Assembly: GCF_001509485.1 (NCBI RefSeq)
Contig: NZ_LLZI01000264.1
Span: 1 to 33,491 of the forward strand
DNA: 33,491 nt
Origin: Streptomyces sp. NRRL F-4489
Lineage (GTDB): Bacteria > Actinomycetota > Actinomycetes > Streptomycetales > Streptomycetaceae
Reading direction: 5' to 3'
Below are positions 14,617-22,467 of this stretch, piece after piece. How positions within the stretch are numbered: position 1 is the first letter of the stretch; each line of letters opens with the position of its first letter. Position numbers and translations under genes: made by a program. The notes beneath the pieces were generated by a model. The model did not search any database and was not told the origin of the DNA. It worked only from the letters and a program-made list of their open reading frames with translations.

Positions 14617-15420
14617 GTGCCGCCGTCCAGCGCCAGCACCTCCGCCGCCGATGCCAAGCCCGCAGGGGCCAGCGGCGGGGTCCAGTCCCTTGAGCGCGCC
14701 TTCGACCTGCTGGAGCGGATGGCCGACGCCGGCGGCGAGGTCGGTCTGAGCGAGCTCTCCGGCACCAGCGGGCTTCCGCTGCCCACCATCCACCGCCTGA
14801 TGCGCACGCTGGTCGCCTGCGGCTACGTCCGCCAGCAGCCCAACCGCCGGTACGCCCTCGGCCCGCGCCTGATCCGGCTCGGCGAGAGCGCGTCCCGGCT
14901 GCTGGGCACCTGGGCCCGCCCGTTCCTGGCGCGCCTGGTGGAGGAGACCGGCGAGACCGCCAACATGGCGCTGCTCGACGGCGACGAGATCGTCTACGTC
15001 GCCCAGGTCCCGTCCCGGCACGCGGTGCGGATGTTCACCGAGGTCGGCCGCCGGGTGCTGCCGCACTCCACCGGCGTCGGCAAGGCCCTGCTGGCCAACC
15101 ACCCGCCGGAGGAGGTCCGCGCGCTGCTCGGCCGGACGGGGATGCCCGCGGCGACCGAGAAGACCATCACGGACCCCGAGCGCTTCCTCGACGCGCTCGC
15201 CGACGTCCGCCGGCTCGGCTACGCGGTCGACGACAACGAGCAGGAGATCGGCGTCCGCTGCCTGGCGGTCCCGGTCCCCAACTCGCCCACCTCCGCGGCG
15301 ATCTCCATCTCCGGGCCCACCGGCCGGGTCACCGAGGCCGCCACCGAGAAGATCATCCCGGTGCTCCAGGACGTGGCGGCCCAGCTGTCGGTCGCGCTGG
15401 CGAACCAGGCCCCGGCCTGA
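14617..15420 (+). CDS. allR: IclR family regulator AllR
   Basis: A 267-residue IclR-type regulator: winged HTH at about 23-85 (LSELSGTSGLPLPTIHRLM as the recognition region, then the wing YVRQQPNRRYALGPRL) and a C-terminal effector domain ending in the SISGPTGRV motif (about 227-235). It diverges from the allantoin genes, which matches AllR, the known repressor of the streptomycete allantoin pathway. The GTG at 14617 follows AAAGGA. A -10-like TAGGCT stands at 14539-14544, without a good -35. Recurrent TTCAACA-N3-TGTTGAA palindromes at the pathway genes are its probable sites. The physiological effector is likely allantoin, allantoate or glyoxylate; the sequence does not show which. Confidence 0.9.
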   Translation: MPPSSASTSAADAKPAGASGGVQSLERAFDLLERMADAGGEVGLSELSGTSGLPLPTIHRLMRTLVACGYVRQQPNRRYALGPRLIRLGESASRLLGTWARPFLARLVEETGETANMALLDGDEIVYVAQVPSRHAVRMFTEVGRRVLPHSTGVGKALLANHPPEEVRALLGRTGMPAATEKTITDPERFLDALADVRRLGYAVDDNEQEIGVRCLAVPVPNSPTSAAISISGPTGRVTEAATEKIIPVLQDVAAQLSVALANQAPA

Positions 15421-15425
15421 CCGCC

Positions 15426-15460
15426 GGTCCGGGCGGCCGGCCGTCCGGCCCGCCCGGACC
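15426..15460. terminator. Convergent terminator between allR and the kinase gene
   Basis: A GC-rich inverted repeat, GGTCCGGGCGG-CCGG against CCGG-CCCGCCCGGACC, with one bulged base. It fills nearly the whole 46-base gap between the two converging genes. Confidence 0.7.
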
Positions 15461-15466
15461 GGCCCG

Positions 15467-17317
15467 TCAGGAACCGGCCCCCGGGGCCTTCGCGTCGCGC
15501 CAGACCCGGACGTCGAGGGTGACGTACTTGCTCGGCTCCGACTCCCCCGACGCGCCCCGGTAGGTGAGCAGCGCGACGGTGCCGCCGCTGGTCGTCAGGC
15601 AGATCTGCGAGCCCTTGCCGAGCAGGGAGAGCTCGATCACCTGGGCGTAGCGGGTGTCGTGCCGGCAGGTGTCGAGGGTGCCCGGCTGGCCGGGCTTGAG
15701 CAGGACGAGGGTGCTGTTGCTGCGGTTGGTGAACCGGCCGCCCGTGATGTCGCTCCCCTCCAGCGCGATATCGCCGCCGCCGTCCAGGGGCTTGGGCGTG
15801 ATCGGGTCGTCGGACATCCCCAGGCGGTAGCCGAAGGGCAGGTCGATGCCCTTGGTGTCGAGGGGCGCCGGGTCCTGCTGGGGCGCGTCCGGGGTGGGCT
15901 TGCCGGTGCTGCCGGTATCCGCGGTGCCGCCGGTGCCGGGCGTCGCGGTGGGCGCCGGGGTGCCGGTGGCCTTCGTCCCGCCGCCGGTGGCCTGGCTGCC
16001 GGTCGCCTTGCGGTCCTTCCCCATCAGGTAGTAGACCGCGCCGCCGCCCGCGCCGACGAGGGCCAGCGCGCAGACCGCGACGAGGGCGGCGGTCAGGCCC
16101 GTGCGCTTCTTCTTCGGCGGCGGCGGGGGCGCGGCCGCGAAGGGGGCGGTGGCCGCCGGGCCGGGGACGCCGGGCGCGGCCGGCGGCGCGGCCGGCGGCG
16201 CGGCGGGCGCGGGCGGGGCGGGCGGTGCCGGGTGCGCCGCCGCGGGCCCGTACGCGGCCGGGCCGAAGCCGGGCGGCGGGGTGCGCGGGGTGTCCAGGGC
16301 GGTCGGGACCGGCACGGCGGGCGGCGCGGCCGGCGGCTGCGCGGGACGGGCCGGGACGCCCGCGGTGGGCGCCTCCAGGGGCGGCGGCGGGGTGGGCCGG
16401 GGCGCCGGGGCGGCGGCGCGGGTGGTGATGTCCGCGGCGACCGCCGCCGGCAGCCACTCCTCGGGGCGGCGCAGCTGGGTCTCCCCGGACGCGGCGCCGC
16501 ACAGCGCGATCACCTCGGCGACGGTGGGCCGGTCCGCGGCCTCCTTGGCCAGGCACCGGCCGACCAGTTCGCGCAGCGCGTCCGGGATCCCGGTGAGGTC
16601 CGGTTCCTCGTGGACGATGCGGTAGAGGACGCCGTGCGAGGTGCCCTCGCCGAAGACCGGGCCGCCGCCCGCCGCGTACGCCGCGACCTGGCCGAGCGCG
16701 AAGACGTCGGTGGCCGGTGTGACGGCCGACCCCATGGCCTGCTCGGGCGCCATGAAGGCGGGCGTGCCGACCGTGACGCCGCTGCCGGTCAGGGCGGTGG
16801 CGTCGGCGGCCCGGGCGATCCCGAAGTCGATCACCCGCGGACCGTCGGCGGCCAGCAGCACGTTGGACGGCTTCAGATCGCGGTGGACGATGCCGGCGCC
16901 GTGGATGACCTGGAGCGCCTCGGCGATCCCGGCGACCAGCAGCAGCACGGTGGGGACCGGCAGCGGGCCGTGCTCGGCGACGGCCGCGGAGAGCGCGGGG
17001 CCGGGCACGTAGGCGGTGGCCAGCCAGGGCACCGGTCCGTCGGTATCGCTGTCGATGACCGGCGCGGTGTAGAGCCCCTGGACGCGCTGCGCGGACTTCA
17101 CCTCCTGCGCGAACCGGCGGCGGAACTCGCCGTCCTCGCTGAACTCCGGGCGGATCACCTTGATCGCCACCGGCCGGCCGCCGGGCGTGTAGGAGAGATA
17201 GACCTTGCCCATCCCGCCGGCCCCGAGCTTCGCCGTCAGGCGGTACCCCGCGATCACCCGCGGGTCGTCGCCCGCCAGCGGCTGGAAGATCCCGGACGTC
17301 TCCGCACCGTTCACCAC
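15467..17317 (-). CDS. Membrane Ser/Thr protein kinase (PknB type)
   Basis: A 616-residue Hanks-type kinase. Residues 25-275 are the catalytic domain: glycine loop GAGGMGKVY (32-40), Lys53 (VAIKVI), HRDLKPSN (145-152), DFG (164-166) and GTPAFMAPEQ (184-193). Residues about 295-400 are a Pro/Ala-rich linker, KKKR (402-405) precedes one transmembrane helix (about 407-431), then a Gly/Thr/Pro-rich stalk and an extracellular domain of about 130 residues. That domain has two cysteines and is not a PASTA repeat. The GTG at 17317 was chosen because GGGGGA lies a few bases upstream; an in-frame ATG at 17353 lacks such a site. The ligand and substrates are unknown. Confidence 0.93.
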   Translation of the reverse strand: MVNGAETSGIFQPLAGDDPRVIAGYRLTAKLGAGGMGKVYLSYTPGGRPVAIKVIRPEFSEDGEFRRRFAQEVKSAQRVQGLYTAPVIDSDTDGPVPWLATAYVPGPALSAAVAEHGPLPVPTVLLLVAGIAEALQVIHGAGIVHRDLKPSNVLLAADGPRVIDFGIARAADATALTGSGVTVGTPAFMAPEQAMGSAVTPATDVFALGQVAAYAAGGGPVFGEGTSHGVLYRIVHEEPDLTGIPDALRELVGRCLAKEAADRPTVAEVIALCGAASGETQLRRPEEWLPAAVAADITTRAAAPAPRPTPPPPLEAPTAGVPARPAQPPAAPPAVPVPTALDTPRTPPPGFGPAAYGPAAAHPAPPAPPAPAAPPAAPPAAPGVPGPAATAPFAAAPPPPPKKKRTGLTAALVAVCALALVGAGGGAVYYLMGKDRKATGSQATGGGTKATGTPAPTATPGTGGTADTGSTGKPTPDAPQQDPAPLDTKGIDLPFGYRLGMSDDPITPKPLDGGGDIALEGSDITGGRFTNRSNSTLVLLKPGQPGTLDTCRHDTRYAQVIELSLLGKGSQICLTTSGGTVALLTYRGASGESEPSKYVTLDVRVWRDAKAPGAGS

Positions 17318-17692
17318 TGCGTCCCCCGACTCTTCTCGCGGACCCGGTGACATGCCTGCGCCACCGCGACCGCGGCGGCGGGGGATCCGCAACGGAGATG
17401 CACCTTATCCGGCCGGACGCCGCACCGTGACATCGCGGCCCGGACCCCGCGGGCCCCCTGCCGGGCATATGCGGCACGGGCCCCGAAACCCACCGACCGG
17501 CCTGCGGCGCGGACGAGTTGACGCCCCGCCAGGGCGCGCCCGCGCCCCGGAACGCACGCCTCCGGACCGCTCCGCGCCCGTCCACCCCGGAACGCACCCG
17601 TCCGCGCGCGGGTACCCCCACCTCCGCCTGACCATGCGTCAGCACGTGCGTTCCCCAGGGCATCCGTTGGCGTGGGCGTATGCCGTACAAGG

Positions 17693-17754
17693 GATATGCC
17701 GGAGCACCGTGGAGCATTCTCACTTCCGTGGAAATATCCGGCATATCGCCGGAT
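17693..17754. promoter_or_regulatory. Repeat-rich control region of the 78-residue gene
   Basis: GATATGCCGGA (17693-17703) pairs perfectly with TCCGGCATATC (17737-17747) across 33 bases. Within that spacer CCGTGGA occurs twice (17707-17713 and 17726-17732). A second hairpin, ATCCGGC-ATATC-GCCGGAT (17736-17754), shares the right arm, so two structures compete. The rest of the 502-base gap back to the kinase start (17318-17819) shows no gene. A role in control of the downstream small gene is inference. Confidence 0.5.
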
Positions 17755-17819
17755 CGCGCCCACCCGGTCCGCCGGAAGCCCGGCGCACCGGATCCCCCAC
17801 CCACGGATCGGAGCACACC

Positions 17820-18056
17820 ATGGCACGCACGCCCGACACCGGCCCGGACCCCGCCGGCAGCCCCGGACCCCGGCGGCTCAGCGTCGTCCAGCTCATCTGC
17901 CGCGCGTACGGGCTGTCCGACGCGTCGGAGATCACCGAGGAGCACATACACCGCTTCGTCAGCGAGCGCCGGGGCGCCGACGAGCGGACGCAGGCGCTCC
18001 GGGACCGGCTGCGGCCCCGGATCCCGCGCCAGCGCGCCGCGGGGGACGCGGCCTGA
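17820..18056 (+). CDS. Hypothetical protein, 78 residues
   Basis: I do not recognise a family. The first 20 residues are Pro/Gly-rich and probably disordered; residues 21-60 (SVVQLICRAYGLSDASEITE onward) look helical and the C-terminus is very basic (Arg-rich from about 60). Composition is typical of a small cytoplasmic, possibly nucleic-acid- or protein-binding protein. The ATG at 17820 follows GGAG at 8 bases. Upstream is an unusually structured 5' region; downstream by 49 bases is the nucleotidyltransferase gene, so the two may be co-transcribed. Confidence 0.65.
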   Translation: MARTPDTGPDPAGSPGPRRLSVVQLICRAYGLSDASEITEEHIHRFVSERRGADERTQALRDRLRPRIPRQRAAGDAA

Positions 18057-18105
18057 TTCCGGGCCGCACGAGGCGCCGCGCGCGGCCATGGGGTAAGCAG
18101 GGTCC

Positions 18106-18753
18106 ATGGCAGATCCAGGGGAGCGCGCGGGCGCCGGGGGGCAAGCGGGGGCCGTACGGCCCGAGGGGATGACGGTGGCCGGGCTGCTGCTCGCCGCGGG
18201 CGGCGGGCGGCGGCTGGGGGGACGGCCGAAGGCACTGCTCGACCACCGGGGACGCCCGCTGGTCGAGCACGCCGCACAGGTCTTGCGGGACGGCGGCTGC
18301 GGGCCGGTGCACATCGTGCTGGGCGCGGCCGCCGACGCGGTCCGCGCCCGGGCCGATCTGACCGGCTGCGGCGTCTCGGTGAACCCGGACTGGGCGCAGG
18401 GCATGGGCTCGTCGCTGCGGGTGGGGCTGGCCGCGCTGGCCGGTTCGGGGGCGGACGCGGTGGTGGTCTCGCTGGTCGACCAGCCGGGCATCGGCGCCGC
18501 GGCGGTGGCCCGGGTGGTGGCCGCGGCGACCGGGCCGGACGCACTGGCGGCCGCGGCCTACGGGGGCGAGCGCGGGCATCCGGTGCTGTTCGGCGCCGCG
18601 CGCTGGGCGGAGATCGCGGCGAGCGCGGAGGGCGACCGCGGGGCGCGGGCCTATCTCCGGCGCCACGCGGGCGAGGTGGCCCTCGTCGAGTGCGGGGATG
18701 TGGCCGAGGCGTACGACATCGACACGCCCGAGGATCTGGCGCGGCTGGAGTGA
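18106..18753 (+). CDS. MobA-like nucleotidyltransferase (molybdenum cofactor cytidylyltransferase-like)
   Basis: A 215-residue GT-A fold NTP transferase. LLLAAGGGRRLGGRPKALL (residues 26-44) is the nucleotide-binding signature; SLVDQPG carries the metal-binding aspartate; GHPVLF and the C-terminal DIDTPEDL complete the MobA/MocA pattern. MocA-type enzymes attach CMP to molybdopterin for xanthine-dehydrogenase-class enzymes, which would suit a purine catabolic neighbourhood, although no xanthine dehydrogenase gene is in the window. The start is uncertain: the ATG at 18106 has AGCAGGG upstream; an ATG at 18169 would still retain the whole domain. Confidence 0.82.
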   Translation: MADPGERAGAGGQAGAVRPEGMTVAGLLLAAGGGRRLGGRPKALLDHRGRPLVEHAAQVLRDGGCGPVHIVLGAAADAVRARADLTGCGVSVNPDWAQGMGSSLRVGLAALAGSGADAVVVSLVDQPGIGAAAVARVVAAATGPDALAAAAYGGERGHPVLFGAARWAEIAASAEGDRGARAYLRRHAGEVALVECGDVAEAYDIDTPEDLARLE

Positions 18754-18810
18754 GCCGTGCGCGCCCGCCGACAATCGAGTGGCGGCCCCCGGCGCGCACC
18801 GCCGGGCGGC

Positions 18811-18831
18811 CGCCGCCGCACATTCTGCGGC
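18811..18831. terminator. Hairpin after the nucleotidyltransferase gene
   Basis: CCGCCGC-ACATTCT-GCGGCGG has perfect 7-base arms and lies about 60 bases after the stop codon at 18753. It separates this gene from the malate synthase promoter. Confidence 0.5.
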
Positions 18832-18976
18832 GGACCGGTCCCGGGACGGCCGGAACGGCCGCCGCGGCCGGATGTGACGGGAAAACGCCGCTCCGGTACG
18901 GGAGTTATGGAGAGTGACCGGTGTGGCACCGAGAGCCATTCGATCACTACTTCTGTCGACTCAGAGAATCTCGACA

Positions 18977-18991
18977 TCAACAAACCATTGA
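18977..18991. promoter_or_regulatory. Degenerate AllR-type site at malate synthase
   Basis: TCAACA-AAC-CATTGA matches the left half of the TCAACA-N3-TGTTGA palindrome perfectly and the right half at four of six positions. It overlaps the -35 element of the malate synthase promoter, as does the copy at the urate operon. The stretch of about 120 bases around it is AT-rich compared with its surroundings. Confidence 0.5.
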
Positions 18992-19016
18992 AGTTCCGCG
19001 ATAAGGAAACTAGTCT
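18988..19016 (+). promoter_or_regulatory. Malate synthase promoter
   Basis: TTGAAG (18988-18993), a 17-base spacer and TAGTCT (19011-19016) match the streptomycete vegetative consensus well. The expected transcript starts near 19023 and has a leader of about 120 bases. Confidence 0.65.
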
Positions 19017-19142
19017 CCACTGGTCAGAAGCGCCCTGTACCCGAACGGCGCCCGCGACCGTATCTCGGAGCCCGCGGCACCCCGTGCCGCCTTGGGTGCC
19101 CCGGCGGCCGCCAGGCACCGCCGCTGAATGGAGTGACAGCTC

Positions 19143-20783
19143 ATGTCCGCACCAGCGCCGTCCCCGCTGGCCATCGTCGAAGTCGACCCCGCGCACACCC
19201 CGGAACGGCAGGGCGAGGTCCTCACCGACGCGGCCCTCGCCTTCGTCGCCGAGCTGCACCGGCGATTCACCCCCCGCCGGGACGAGCTGCTCGCCCGCCG
19301 CGCCGAGCGCCGCGCCGAGATCGCCCGGACCAGCTCGCTGGACTTCCTCCCCGAGACCGCGCACATCCGCGCGGACGACAGCTGGAAGGTCGCCGAGGCG
19401 CCCGCCGCGCTCACCGACCGCCGGGTGGAGATCACCGGTCCCACCGACCGCAAGATGACCATCAACGCGCTGAACTCCGGCGCGAAGGTGTGGCTCGCCG
19501 ACTTCGAGGACGCCTCGGCTCCCACCTGGGAGAACGTCGTGGGTGGCCAGCTCAACCTCATCGACGCCTACGAGCGCCGGATCGACTTCACCGACGCCCG
19601 CACCGGCAAGTCCTACGCCCTGAAGCCGGCCGAGGAGCTGGCCACCGTCGTGATGCGGCCGCGCGGCTGGCATCTGGAGGAGCGCCACCTGCAGTTCGAG
19701 GGCCGCCCGGTCCCCGGCGCGCTGGTCGACTTCGGCCTGTACTTCTTCCACAACGCCCAGCGCCTGCTGGACCTCGGCAAGGGCCCGTACTTCTACCTGC
19801 CGAAGACCGAGTCGCACCTCGAGGCCCGCCTCTGGAACGACATCTTCGTCTTCGCCCAGGACTACGTCGGCATCCCGCAGGGCACCATCCGGGCCACCGT
19901 CCTGATCGAGACCATCACCGCCGCTTACGAGATGGAGGAGATCCTCTACGAGCTGCGCGACCACGCCTCGGGCCTGAACGCCGGCCGCTGGGACTACCTC
20001 TTCTCGATCGTGAAGAACTTCCGCGACGGCGGCGCCAAGTTCGTGCTGCCGGACCGCAACGCGGTCACCATGACCGCGCCGTTCATGCGCGCCTACACCG
20101 AACTCCTGGTCCGCACCTGCCACAAGCGCGGCGCGCACGCGATCGGCGGGATGGCGGCGTTCATCCCCAACCGCCGCGACCCCGAGGCCAACGAGAAGGC
20201 GCTCGCCAAGGTCAAGAACGACAAGGACCGGGAGGCCGGCGACGGCTTCGACGGCTCCTGGGTCGCGCACCCGGACCTGGTGCCGGTCGCCCGCGCCTCG
20301 TTCGACGCGGTCCTCGGCGACAAGCCGAACCAGAAGGACCGGCTGCGCGAGGACGTCTCGGTGGCCGCCGCCGACCTCATCGCCATCGACTCGCTGGACG
20401 CCAGGCCCACGTACCAGGGCCTGGTCGACGCGGTGCAGGTCGGCACCCGCTACATCGAGGCGTGGCTGCGCGGTCTGGGCGCCGTCGCCATCTTCGGCCT
20501 GATGGAGGACGCCGCCACCGCCGAGATCTCCCGTTCGCAGATCTGGCAGTGGGTCGACGCCGGGGTGGTCTTCCAGGACGGCGAGCACGCCGGCACCAAG
20601 GCCACCGCCGAACTGGTCCGCGAGATCGCGGCCCGCGAACTGGCCGCCATCCGCGAAGAGATCGGCGAGGAAGCCTTCGCCAACGGCAAGTGGCAGCAGG
20701 CCCACGACCTGCTGCTGAAGGTCTCGCTGGACGCCGACTACGCCGACTTCCTGACCCTGCCGGCGTACGAACTGCTGGTCTGA
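19143..20783 (+). CDS. aceB: Malate synthase A
   Basis: A 546-residue class-A malate synthase that condenses glyoxylate with acetyl-CoA to malate. Visible landmarks are FLADFEDA-type [13 protein letters not shown] (about 118-130), [13 protein letters not shown] (arginine of the active site), [17 protein letters not shown] and the C-terminal [19 protein letters not shown] with Asp456 as the likely catalytic base. Length is typical of the glyoxylate-shunt isoform. GGAG lies about 10 bases before the ATG at 19143. It stands alone, without isocitrate lyase. Together with the AllR-like site this points to use of glyoxylate from purines, as known for streptomycetes. Confidence 0.96.
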   Translation: MSAPAPSPLAIVEVDPAHTPERQGEVLTDAALAFVAELHRRFTPRRDELLARRAERRAEIARTSSLDFLPETAHIRADDSWKVAEAPAALTDRRVEITGPTDRKMTINALNSGAKVWLADFEDASAPTWENVVGGQLNLIDAYERRIDFTDARTGKSYALKPAEELATVVMRPRGWHLEERHLQFEGRPVPGALVDFGLYFFHNAQRLLDLGKGPYFYLPKTESHLEARLWNDIFVFAQDYVGIPQGTIRATVLIETITAAYEMEEILYELRDHASGLNAGRWDYLFSIVKNFRDGGAKFVLPDRNAVTMTAPFMRAYTELLVRTCHKRGAHAIGGMAAFIPNRRDPEANEKALAKVKNDKDREAGDGFDGSWVAHPDLVPVARASFDAVLGDKPNQKDRLREDVSVAAADLIAIDSLDARPTYQGLVDAVQVGTRYIEAWLRGLGAVAIFGLMEDAATAEISRSQIWQWVDAGVVFQDGEHAGTKATAELVREIAARELAAIREEIGEEAFANGKWQQAHDLLLKVSLDADYADFLTLPAYELLV

Positions 20784-20821
20784 GGCCCGCGGCCGGAAAC
20801 CGGCCGGCCGGCGCCCGCGTA

Positions 20822-20875
20822 CGAAGGGCCCGCCCGCACTCCCCCCGCCCGGGGGGGGTGCGGGCGGGCCCTTCG
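20822..20875. terminator. Bidirectional terminator after malate synthase
   Basis: A very long inverted repeat with arms of about 25 bases (20822-20846 and 20851-20875, one non-Watson-Crick position) closes the convergent gap between malate synthase and the YfcC-type permease. GAAGGGCCCGCCCGCAC forms the base of the left arm. Confidence 0.85.
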
Positions 20876-20913
20876 CCGTACCCCGGCCCGCGCGCCGTAC
20901 GCCGTCCCGCCGG

Positions 20914-22467
20914 TCAGCCGACCGCCGCGCCCAGCGCGATGAAGGCGCAGATCAGGACGAACAGCAGGGCCAGCAGCGGGGCGGCGAAGCGGAGGTAGGT
21001 GTCGTAGCCGACCTTGGCCAGGGAGACGCCGCCCATGATGACGGCGGTGGTGGGGACCCAGAGGTTCATCCAGCCGCTGGCGGCCTGCCAGGCGGTGACG
21101 ACCAGCGGGCGGGTGACGCCGGCGAAGTCGGCGAGCGGGGCGAGGATCGGCATGGCGAGCGTGGCGTGCCCGGAGGTGGAGGGGATCAGGAACGCCAGCG
21201 GGAGGTTGACCACGAAGACCAGGATGCCGAAGAGCGCGGAGGGGGTGCCGGCGACCGCGCCCTCGACGGCGTGCAGCACGGTGTCGGTGACCTTGGCGTT
21301 GTTCATGATGACGGTGACCCCGCGGGCCAGCACGATGACCAGCGCCGGGGAGACGAAGTCGGCGGCGCCCGCGACGAGGGTGGCGCTCAGCCGCTGCTCC
21401 CCCATCCTGGCCACGACCCCCACCAGCACCGCGCCGACCAGGAACAGCGCCGCCAACTGCGGGAAGGACCAGCCCAGTTCCCAGGCGTACGGGCGGGCGT
21501 CGGCGCGGCCGGTGAGGGCGCCGGACCACGGGATCACCGAGAAGACCATCAGGGCGAAGAGCAGGGCGACGAGGATCAGGACGGCCTTGTGGAGGCGGGT
21601 GAGCGGCGGTGGTCCGGCGGTGTCCTCGGCGGTGCGGTCCTGCGCGCGGTCGCCGGGGAGGAAGCCGCAGAGCGAGCGGCCGGGGTCGGCGCGGACCCGG
21701 CGGGCGTAGCGGATGACGTAGACGGTGGTGGCGGCGGTCAGCACCAGCCACATGGCGACGCGCAGTGCGATGCCGTCGCCGAGCGAGACCTCGGCGGCCG
21801 AGGAGGCGACGCCGGTGGCGAACGGATTGACGGTGGAGCACAGCACGCCGATGCCCGCGCCGAGGATGATCGCGCCGGTGGCCACCAGCCGGTCGAAGCC
21901 GAGGGCCAGCACGAGCGGGACGATCAGCCCGTAGAAGCCCAGGGTCTCCTCGGCGAACCCCTCGACCGTGCCGAGCAGCGAGAACACCGCCATCACCCCG
22001 GCGATCAGCAGCGCGCCGCGGTCCCGCAGCCGGTGCGCCAGCCGGCCGATACCGCGGTCCAGCGCGCCGGTGGCGAAGACGACGGTGATGAACGCGCCGA
22101 TGGCCAGGACGAAGAGGAACACCCCGGCGCTGCCGTACAGCCGGCCGCTGAGGTCCGGGCCGACCAGTCCGGTGCGGGCGTCGCGGACGCCGTAGAGGCC
22201 GTTGACCGGGGAGAGGAAGAGGTCGCCGAGCCGTTCGGGGAAGGTCCGGCCGGACGGTTCGCGGTGGTAGGTGCCCTGGACGGGCCGGCCGGCGGCGGTG
22301 CGGGCGTAGCCGCCGGCCGGCAGGACGAAGGCCAGCGCCCAGACGAGGACGGTGACCAGGGCGAGGACGGTCAGCGCGCTGGGGAAGCGCCGGCGACCGG
22401 GACCTTTGCCTGACGGTTCGTCAGCATCCTCGGGCGGTACGGGCGGCGGCGCGGCGCCGGGGGTCAC
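20914..22467 (-). CDS. YfcC family membrane transporter
   Basis: A 517-residue polytopic protein of the YfcC/DcuC-like (arginine-ornithine antiporter-like) group. Typical motifs are the N-terminal VLPAGGYAR (first helix end), LCSTVNPFATGVASS (a re-entrant-loop-type block), NNAKVT and LIPSTSGHATLAMPILAPLADFAG. About twelve helices are evident, with a loop at roughly 260-290. The GTG start overlaps the peptidase stop as GTGA (22467-22464), so the two are translationally coupled. Such pairs suggest uptake of a peptide or N-acyl amino acid that the peptidase then cleaves; the substrate is not readable. Confidence 0.88.
   Translation of the reverse strand: MTPGAAPPPVPPEDADEPSGKGPGRRRFPSALTVLALVTVLVWALAFVLPAGGYARTAAGRPVQGTYHREPSGRTFPERLGDLFLSPVNGLYGVRDARTGLVGPDLSGRLYGSAGVFLFVLAIGAFITVVFATGALDRGIGRLAHRLRDRGALLIAGVMAVFSLLGTVEGFAEETLGFYGLIVPLVLALGFDRLVATGAIILGAGIGVLCSTVNPFATGVASSAAEVSLGDGIALRVAMWLVLTAATTVYVIRYARRVRADPGRSLCGFLPGDRAQDRTAEDTAGPPPLTRLHKAVLILVALLFALMVFSVIPWSGALTGRADARPYAWELGWSFPQLAALFLVGAVLVGVVARMGEQRLSATLVAGAADFVSPALVIVLARGVTVIMNNAKVTDTVLHAVEGAVAGTPSALFGILVFVVNLPLAFLIPSTSGHATLAMPILAPLADFAGVTRPLVVTAWQAASGWMNLWVPTTAVIMGGVSLAKVGYDTYLRFAAPLLALLFVLICAFIALGAAVG

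Noticed and set aside
15219..18491. A long minus-strand open frame overlapping the kinase
   Set aside because: The kinase reading frame carries all Hanks motifs; the other frame is low-complexity.
18914..18991. A 25-codon GTG-initiated frame in the malate synthase upstream region, a possible leader peptide
   Set aside because: It begins before the predicted transcription start and covers the promoter, so it is unlikely to be on the malate synthase mRNA.
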